Shown here: positions 55,900 to 64,000 of the stretch, in pieces | How the letters are laid out: every line of letters starts with the position of its first letter | Position numbering within the stretch: position 1 is the stretch's first letter | Notes under the pieces: generated by a model | Told to the model about the DNA's origin: nothing | What the model saw: only the letters and a program-made list of their open reading frames with translations | The model's database searches: none | Position numbers and translations under genes: made by a program | NCBI GenBank assembly: GCA_015698045.1 | Contig: BLAL01000274.1 | Location: forward strand, 1,674,001 to 1,738,000 | Direction: 5' to 3' | Length of the DNA: 64,000 bases | Origin: Rhizophagus clarus | Taxonomy: Eukaryota; Glomeromycota; Glomeromycetes; Glomerales; Glomeraceae

Positions 55900-58011
55900 T
55901 GGCTAAAGATACTTCTTCCGCCACTAAAACCGTTAATGCTCTTGATGATTATATTTTATTGGGTAATAGTGGACTAAGAGTTTCTCCATTATGTCTCGGC
56001 GCCATGGTAAAAATATTTCACAAACTTGTCCAAATTATAATGTAAATTATATGAAGTACTTAATTTTTATATTTAATATGATGGATTACCTGCTTAGACT
56101 TTCGGCGAAACATGGGTAAGTTTATACAATGTATGAAAAAAAGGGATAATAAATAAAAAAAAAAAATGATCTCTAAATTAATTTGTAACTTATAAATAGG
56201 GAATAGGTTCCAATCATGAGGAATCAAAGAAAGTTTTCGATCTTTATTATGAAAAAGGCGGAAACTTTTTTGGTAAGGTTTCATTTCTTTATTTTATCTG
56301 TGCCGCAGTTCCTATAAGAGGATATTTTAAAAGCGACATATGTTACTTTTAGATACCGCTTGCAGCTACAACGCTGGTGAAGTAAGTATTTAAAAAGTAT
56401 TAGACAATTTAAGAATAAAAAAAAGATTTCATGAATTGATTAATTAATTGATCACCATTAATTGACTTAGAGCGAACGTTTTCTTGGGGATTATGTTGGA
56501 GATAAACGGTCTGATGTCGTAATTGCAACAAAATATTCATGTAATGAACTTTTCCTATAATATTTAAAATCGTTTAATTTTAAATTTAAAATATTTTTTT
56601 TTTTTTTATAAATTTATTTTATAGCGAATGTAACTATTAATTTACTTGGTACACAGAATAATATGAGGTACAATCCAAATGCCGGTAAGCTAATTATTCA
56701 TAGCAGTGATATTAATATAAACTTATGTGATATATATATATATGTTTTTTCTAGGTGGAAATCATCGAAAAAGTCTTGTGGAAAATTTGGATGCAAGTTT
56801 GAAACGATTGAATATGAGTTACGTCGATATCTTATACGTTCATTTTTATGAATATCGAACTCCAATTGAAGAATTTATGAGATCATTAGATGATGCCGTT
56901 CGATGTGGAAAAGTGAGTCAATTATATGATACTGGTCAAAATGAATTTTTTTTTTTTTCCTCAAATATCATAATAAAAAATATTAGACTTTATATGTCGC
57001 CGTAAGCGATATTCCATCCTGGGCACTCTCTCGTTCTAATACTATTGCCGAATTGCGTGGATGGAGGTACGATATTACAATAATGGCTTGAAGATAATAG
57101 AGATAGTTTTTAACGATATTTATTTAAACTTGTTTAGCCAGTTCATCGGACTTCAAACGCGTTATAATTTGTTGGATCGATCGTTGGAGTTTGATTTACA
57201 ACCTGCTTGTGCTGAACATAATGTATGATTAACTATACGTATGATTAACTATACGATAAAAAAAGAAAAAATAAGAAAATTAACCTATATTCTTTTTTTT
57301 AGATTGGAATTATCCCATGGGGTGTCGTTGCAGAAGGGTAATTAAGCGGTTGTTTTTTTAATTATATGATAAGATATCTTTAATTTATTTACTTAATTTT
57401 GTAAAACAGTTTTCTTACCGGAAAATATACGAAAGAATCAATCGCTGAAAAACAATCAAATTATCGTGATATGCAAGTTATGAACCATTCAAAATCTGAG
57501 AAAAATTGGAAAATCTTGGATGAAGTTAATGCTATTTCAAAAGAAATTGGGAGATCTCCTGTTCAGGTGATTATTCATTAATAATGTTATATACTGTAAA
57601 CCGTTAACGTAAAATTTATAATAATACTTTAGGTTACTTTGAATTGGACCATGCAAAAACCTGGTATTACTTCTCCTTTAATCGGAGCTAGAACTGTTGC
57701 TCAACTCGAAGAAAATCTTAAATCACTTGAATTCAAGTAAGTACATTAACACTAAAAAAAAAAAATTCTTTTCATTTAATAAAAAGATTAATTTACTTCT
57801 AAACTGAAAAAAAAATTTATAATTTTTTTTTTTTTCCAGATTGACGCCTGAACAAATGAAAAGACTTGATGACGTTTCCGAACCAAGTTGTGTTCCATTT
57901 CCTTATGGATTCTTTGATATGATTAATTTAAATCTTGGAAAGAACATTGGTGTACCAACTAGATTTGAATCTTTTGCGGCTAAACATGATTATGGAACAT
58001 ATCATAGTTAG
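55899..58011 (+). CDS. Aldo-keto reductase (aryl-alcohol dehydrogenase-like), 13 exons, one frameshift
   Basis: Exons: 55899-56006, 56098-56115 (18 nt), 56200-56272, 56353-56381, 56471-56540, 56625-56684, 56755-56912, 56987-57066, 57138-57222, 57303-57337, 57410-57567, 57633-57736, 57840-58011. All are GT-AG. The predicted protein is about 382 aa, a (beta/alpha)8 NADPH-dependent oxidoreductase. The tetrad is visible: Asp and Tyr in FFDTACSYNAGE, Lys in VIATKYS, His in DILYVHFYEY. AVSDIPSW, the GIIPWGVVAEGFLTGKY segment and PLIGARTVAQLEENL point to the AKR group of fungal aryl-alcohol dehydrogenases. Exon 11 has one A too many in a run of five at 57539-57543: the frame expected for ISKEIGRSPVQ becomes ISKRNWEISCS. 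The total is 1150 nt, one more than a multiple of three. Either an assembly error or a recent loss of function. Confidence 0.85.
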
Positions 58012-59739
58012 TTTGTTTTAACAAGTTGGTTAAGAGGTATTGGTATTTCATAGTTTAGTCTGGGAATTATATTATCGTGACCGATTTATTATATATAATG
58101 TATATTTTTCGCATTTTTTTCATCTATACGGGTACTCTAAATACAGTAAATAAGTAACTACTTGTTATAAAACAATTAGTAATTACCATGTGATGTGAAA
58201 TTTTATGCAATCTGCTGGCTATATAAAACGCTTTACAATAATTTTAAATCGAATTGTTTAAAAAAAACTGTGCAAGTTATAAATTGAAGGGGCCGAACAA
58301 CCTTAACAGTATTATAAAATATAAAATTCATCATTTTATAACGTAAATATTAATTCATGCTGTTCAAAAGATTTTAAATTTTATAATTTTGTCATAACAT
58401 TATAACGACGAATTCTTTTCTTAATATTTAATGAAATTGTCATAAAAATTTCAAATGAAACGAACGAAACGGACTTTTAATAACGAATCAGATGTTTAAA
58501 TAATCGAAAAAAAATACTGAATTTTTTTTTTTTTTTTGCTTTAAATTTACAATGATAAAAAGTTGTGCAGTCCAATCTAATTGTTTCATTCAGTTAAATA
58601 ATTTCGTTCTTTCATTGATTATTTACAAAATTTTACAAATCAAATCACAAAAAAAGAATCGAGTTTCATGAAATTATTTTGCGGCCATATCCAATACTGA
58701 CCGCACTTATTTAAAAAAAAAAAAAAATACTGTGTTTGAAACTAGGAGTATATTCGCATATTTTTGTTCATTATTATTAAAAATATAAAGTTATCTTCAA
58801 GAAAATTTTTGATTTACTTATTTATATTTACCCGTTTTCTTCAAAATATCCTACTAGTAATAATTGGCCCTGTTTGTCTTTAATACAATGAGCATACCTT
58901 CAAAACTTCAACTTTTGATCAAAGTTGACTTTCTTCTTTTCAATGTTAAATAACCACGTTAGAAGAATTGATAGAGTAATGGCTTCACACGTAAAATATA
59001 TGGTTTTTATATTGTTATAAAATAAATATTTAACAGAAATTCATGGGAAGTTTTCCTTGTCAGTTTAATAATCACAACTCAGAAAGAAAGTATTCCATAC
59101 GAGAAAAGTTGCACAACGAATTCGGGAGCGAACTAACTTATGTTTGCAAATCAAAAGTTCAACATGTTTCTTCCAAACAGAACTCACGGGTCAAAAGATT
59201 TAAAGATTCACCTGTTCATTCAGATGAAATAAAGGTTTAAGCGTTCACAAGTTGTTCGAGATTTAGTTTATATATAAAAAGTTGTTGAGAATCAACAACC
59301 ACTAGAATTAATAATAATCAGTGCAAGGATATAGAGAAAGTGTAATAGTTGAGGAAATTTAATATAAAGTATTAAGTTTGTAAGTCTCTTAAAATACATC
59401 TTATTGACAATTCTAAGCAAAGGTTTGATAACAAAAATATCTATACCCAAGTTGACCCTTTTGCTAAAGAATATGCAATGAATATTTATACAGAAATTCA
59501 ATAACCAAATTCTTTTAATTTTCAAATAATTCTACGAGTCATACTTCAAGTAAAATCTTCCAAACTTACAATGATTCACAAATTAATGATAAATTTGCGA
59601 CATCAAGGTCACGCAAGATTTGTTTATTAATTAAACGAGTACAGTATGTAGCGCAACCTTGTTGTGTTTGCATTGCAATAAAATAAAGTTCCACCGATCA
59701 ATAATTGGTTATACTTCTTCCTTCCACAAACCTAGAGCA
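58012..59739. other. Intergenic, no gene seen
   Basis: AT-rich spacer. A 65-codon ORF at 59043-59240 and a minus-strand one at 59292-59525 show no domain. Part of 59250-59739 is the upstream region of the kinase-Sel1 pseudogene. Confidence 0.5.
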
Positions 59740-62588
59740 ATGCCAAACGAAAAATATCTTGAAGAATCAGCTATTTATATCGATTTTTTAGAAAGATCCA
59801 TTTCTGAAGAACTTATCGCATATTATAAATATTCGGAATTTAAGAATTTAAAACCAATAGGAAGTGGTTCATTTGGAAGTGACATTCGCGCTAATTGGAG
59901 AAATACAATTTATTCTTCGCTTTAAAAACTTTCAATAATGATAAAACAACGTTAAAAGAAGTTGTCAAAGAGGTTTAGAATGTAAATAGCAATTTTTAAC
60001 TTAATTATTGTTCGTTGAGTAATATTGTTTTTTATTCACTTACAGATTAAATTACAAAAAAGAGTTGATTTTCATGAAAATATTTTACGATTCTATGGCA
60101 TCACGAATGAAGAAGGTAGCAAGTTTTAGCATATATCATATTTTTATATATTTCCTTTTTAAGTACTTAATAATTATTTTTTAATACACATTTAGGATAC
60201 GATTGGAAAATATTCGTTGGTTTTAGAATACGCTGACGGAGGTACATTAAAAACTTATTTAGGCGAACATTTTAATGAACTTGGATGGTATGAAAAATAT
60301 CATTGGCGTTTCAACTGGCTAGTGCAGTAGCTTGCATGCATGAATGTGATATTATTCATCGTGATCTGGTAAATGCGTTTTTAATTTTTATTTGGTTTTC
60401 TTTTTTTTTTTTATTTACTTTCTTTTGATAAAATAACTAATTAACCCTCTTTGTATATTTACAATAGCATTCTGATAATATATTTATACATCAGAAAAAG
60501 ATAAAACTGGCAGATTTCGGTTTATCAAAAAACATTGCTAAAGCATCAAGTAATACATCAAAAATATTTGGCGTAATACCTTTTATAGATCCAAAAAGTT
60601 TAAATGATCAAAATCAAAGTTACAAATTAAACAAAAAATCTGATGTGTATAGCATTGGAGTTTTATTGCGGCAAATCTCAAGTGGATATCAACCATTTTC
60701 TTCTAAAGGCACCAATAATAATTATAACGCAGGTTTAATATTGTCTATAATAAACGGTAAACGAGAAGAAATTATTGATGGCACTCCTATTGAATATAGT
60801 GATTTATATACAGGTATGCAATAATAAATATTTATTAATTTTACATCTATATTTTATATTTAAAGAAAACTTATTTTATTTAATAGGATGCTGGAAATAT
60901 GAACCAAATAAACGTCCAAATATGCATGATGTTTTAATTCTTAGAACAATAATTTTTCCTAAAGATATAAAGAAAGAAAACTATCCATTGGGACAATGTG
61001 CTAAATCTATTTCTGAATCAAGCATAAAAATTATTGATTTGAATAATGAATTGTTATCAAATAATGAATTTAGTGTTAATGATATTAATAATATAGAAAA
61101 TAAAAGTTATCTAAGCTTTCAAAATCAAAAATTTTCGTCGGATATGATGATCACTAAAAATAATAGTTCATTAACAAGAAATTTGTTGAACCCATTGGAA
61201 TCATCATTTAATGATATTAGAAGTAATATTGTTGATAAATTAATTACATTTATAATTAAAATACATGACGAAGGCATTAATTTGAATTATGATATTAAAC
61301 AACTTATCGAACAATATAATCAACCTTCATATGACATTCTAAATTGGTTTTTAAAAAATCAAGGTAAACCGCAATATATATATTTATTGGGGATTTTTTA
61401 CTTTTATAATATTGATAATATAAATGAAAATATTAGCAGAGCATTTAAATTATTTTTACAAGCATCTATATTTAACTATTCAATTGCACGAGTTTATCTT
61501 GGAAAATGTTATGATTTTGGATATGGAGTAGAATGTGATAAATATTTGGCATTTAGTTGGTATCAAGAATCTGTAAAAAATGGAAGCATCATTGGACAAT
61601 TATATCTAGGAAATTGTTATGAATTAGGCGTTGGAATTGTAAAAGATACGATAAAATCAGTATATTGGTATCAAAAAGCGACTAAAAATGGAAATATTGC
61701 TGCAAAATTTCATCTTCATGTTGTTATAGATTTGGAATAGGAATTGAAAAAGATGAAAATAAGGCCTTTAAATATTGTAAAGAATCAGCCGATAACGGAT
61801 ATTTAAATGCCCAATTTCAACTTGGGTATTATTATTCTTACGGGATCGGAACTGAAGTTAATAAAGAAAAGGCATTTGAGATATATAAAATTGCAGCTGA
61901 GAAAGGGGATAATGCTGCACGAAATAACTTAGGAATCTTATATGAAAAGGGTGAAGGAACTGAAAGAGATTTAGAAAAAGCTTTTCATTGGTTCAATAAA
62001 GCAGCGGAAGAAGAATTTGGAGTGGCACAATGCAATTTATGTGAATACTACGAGTTCGGTAATTTTGTAGATAAAGATGAAATTAAGACATTTGAATTTT
62101 ATAAAAAATCAGCTGAACATGGATATATAAGTGCAAAATTTCCACTTGGATATTGTTATGTAAATGGAATCGGTACTAAAATCAATAAAGAAAAGGGATT
62201 TGAATTATATAATGAGGCAGCCGGTAAAGGCAGTAATACGTTTGATATAAATAATAATAAATCGATAAATAATTTAGATGAGATTAATTATTGGTATCAC
62301 GAAGCTGCAGAAAATGATAATAAATTTGCGTTATATAAGTTAGGCGAATGTTATGAATTAGGCAAAGGTGTTTGTGAAAATGAAATTAGAGCATTTGAAT
62401 TTTATAAAAAATCAGCTATTCAAGGATTTGTTGATGCTCAATATAAACTTGGGTATTGTTATGAGAAAGGTGTCGGAACTAATACGAATAAAATAATTGC
62501 ATTTGATTTATATAAAACGGCTGTAATAGGAGGAAACGTTGATGCACAAAAAGCGTTGAATTTTTATATGAATGAGATGAAAGACTGA
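59740..62588 (+). pseudogene. Kinase-Sel1 fusion pseudogene with four frameshifts
   Basis: Starts ATG CCA AAC. Coding blocks: 59740-59972, 60046-60115, 60196-60368, 60468-60813, 60887-62588. The N-terminal kinase domain reads IGSGSFGS, then after a frameshift near 59915 [21 protein letters not shown]; after a shift at the 60196 junction LVLEYADGGTL; after another near 60304 ASAVACMHECDIIHRDL; then [17 protein letters not shown] and CWKYEPNKRP. A linker follows (from about 60990), then Sel1 repeats (KCYDFGYGVECDK; NCYELGVGIVKD), a fourth shift near 61716, and six more repeats to 62588. This kinase-linker-Sel1 order is typical of glomeromycete kinases. HRD and DFG are intact, so decay is recent. 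Four independent shifts in one gene, beside intact neighbours, argue against sequencing error alone. Confidence 0.82.
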
Positions 62589-64000
62589 CAGAAATATAGA
62601 AATATTAGTAGTGGATAGTTATGGAAAATGGATGTTAAGAAGCTAATATAACGAGGCAGTGTATTAAAAGTTGATTGGTTAAAAAGTGAAATTATTATTT
62701 CGTACAACGAGGGTGTATTACATTAATAATTTTAAAGAGTTTATTTATTATCACAAATTCTTTATTTATTTTTTGCGTTGTAGCATATGACGATTACAGT
62801 ATAAATTTTCCAGACATTTTGATAATTATATAAATAAAAAAAATAGTAACCATACATTTATATGACGAATAAATTTTTTACTTTGTAACGAATTTTAGCA
62901 AGAAAAAAAAAAAAAAAAAATATAATTAATATTAGTTATGAATAAATATGCATATTAAATTATAAATTATTTTACAACATTTTCTCATCTTTTCCATGTC
63001 TTCACCATATAAAGATATTTGTGCATCAACGTTTTCTTCTTCCGCAGTTAATTGAATACCACATTTACATAATCGAGAACATTATAACTGATTCTTTATA
63101 AGTCCCAAGTGCTATCGAAATTTCTAACCGACTTTATGGTATTCAGGAGTTTAACGACAGATTTCATAACTACGGGACACTTGGTAAATTAACCTGAATA
63201 ATAAAAGATAAGTGATTTGTCAAAAAAAAAAAAAAAAAAAAAAAAAAATCGGTAATATTTTTATGTTATTATTTGAACTTACAACGGAAACTTCATAGAG
63301 AGACAACTTCCATTATAGATCTAGTAGTACTATTGAACATTCAGAATATTGTGCGCCGTAACTGCGTTGCTTGACTGCTTGATTCATGCGTTCAACAATT
63401 GCTTATAATAATTCGGTAACAAATATTATTGATAATATTATGAATCGATTTTGTTTTTAAAAAATTCATTACTTCCAAAAATTTTTTAGCGTTAATAATT
63501 ATAATTTGGTTAGATTAAAAAATCTAAGAATCTAAGCCTACAAAAAAAAATTCTTGATTTCATTAAAAGTCATTATCATAAATAGAATGTTCCTTTGAAA
63601 CATCTTTTCGAATGCGGTATTTCATTGATGGCAATTAGATGACAAAATTGTTTAAGTAAATAGAATTATCTTTTTCAATGTATGACGAAATACATGACGA
63701 AATAAATAGAACCCATGTTTTGAACAAACGGTTTTAATTTTTTGAATGATAAGCCTCAAAAAATATAAAGGTTTTTTGATACCACAATATATACATATTG
63801 TTTTTTGACATACAGTAAATAAATGACGGTTTATGATAATCATAATTAAAAAAAGAATTGTTAGTTTTTTATTTGTCGTACGAATTTCCGATTCCGATGA
63901 AAATTAAGAATAATATTATATTAATAAACGCACCAATCAAAATTATTTTTTAAGTATTTTTATTAGCCATTACTATTAAAAAAATAAAACTTACTATACT
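62589..64000. other. Intergenic to the window end, no gene seen
   Basis: A-runs at 62906-62920 and 63222-63247 and otherwise AT-rich DNA. A 63-codon minus-strand ORF at 63652-63843 has no recognisable domain. Confidence 0.5.

Overview
The window is eukaryotic and most likely from an arbuscular mycorrhizal fungus close to Rhizophagus (Glomeromycotina). This is inferred from strong AT-richness, short AT-rich GT-AG introns, and the gene families present: stand-alone Sel1-repeat proteins, tyrosine-kinase-like protein kinases alone and fused to Sel1 repeats, F-box proteins, DUF2235 hydrolases, and non-LTR retrotransposons with an RNase H domain. There are no operons. Genes are islands in AT-rich intergenic DNA.

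Layout. 1-18.4 kb: an intact Sel1 protein (1706-3376), an F-box relic (about 3881-4110), a Sel1 relic (5395-6310), an intact DUF2235 hydrolase (6758-7933, minus) with a truncated tandem copy (9334-9603) whose upstream sequence was duplicated too, an F-box gene (12145-13641, minus) and a second Sel1 protein (16488-18377). 18.4-20.6 kb: tandem satellite. 20.6-39.2 kb: one minus-strand protein kinase gene whose 5' half is an array of about 100-bp units, interrupted by a 5'-truncated LINE (22420-24928) and a longer insertion with a nearly complete LINE (27472-38226). 39.2-49.6 kb: Sel1 fragment, a MITE-like element, an F-box gene (41176-42615, minus), two foldback elements and an uncertain broken ORF. 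49.6-64 kb: a secreted metallopeptidase-like gene (49595-51034, minus), a zinc-ribbon/pseudokinase/kinase gene (51950-54623), a 13-exon aldo-keto reductase with one frameshift (55899-58011), and a decayed kinase-Sel1 fusion (59740-62588).

The main discovery is in the kinase gene. On the minus strand nearly every unit of the array reads acceptor AG, three bases, donor GTAAG, with an ACTAAC branch-point-like motif inside the unit. I count 35 such candidate microexons: 32 of 3 nt, two of 6 nt and one of 1 nt. The central triplet varies (CTC, TTG, ATT, GGT, GGA, CGA, ATC, AAC, ATG, TAC, AGA, AAT) while its flanks are nearly fixed. Joined in order, they link a 22-nt and a 27-nt exon upstream to the kinase exons downstream in one frame without a stop. 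The single-base exon is needed to close the frame. This looks like a gene that grows by duplicating one-codon exons. It is a sequence-based model and needs transcript evidence.

The rest of the window shows birth and death of expanded signalling families: intact Sel1, F-box and kinase genes lie beside several broken copies, and LINE and foldback insertions break up the space between them.
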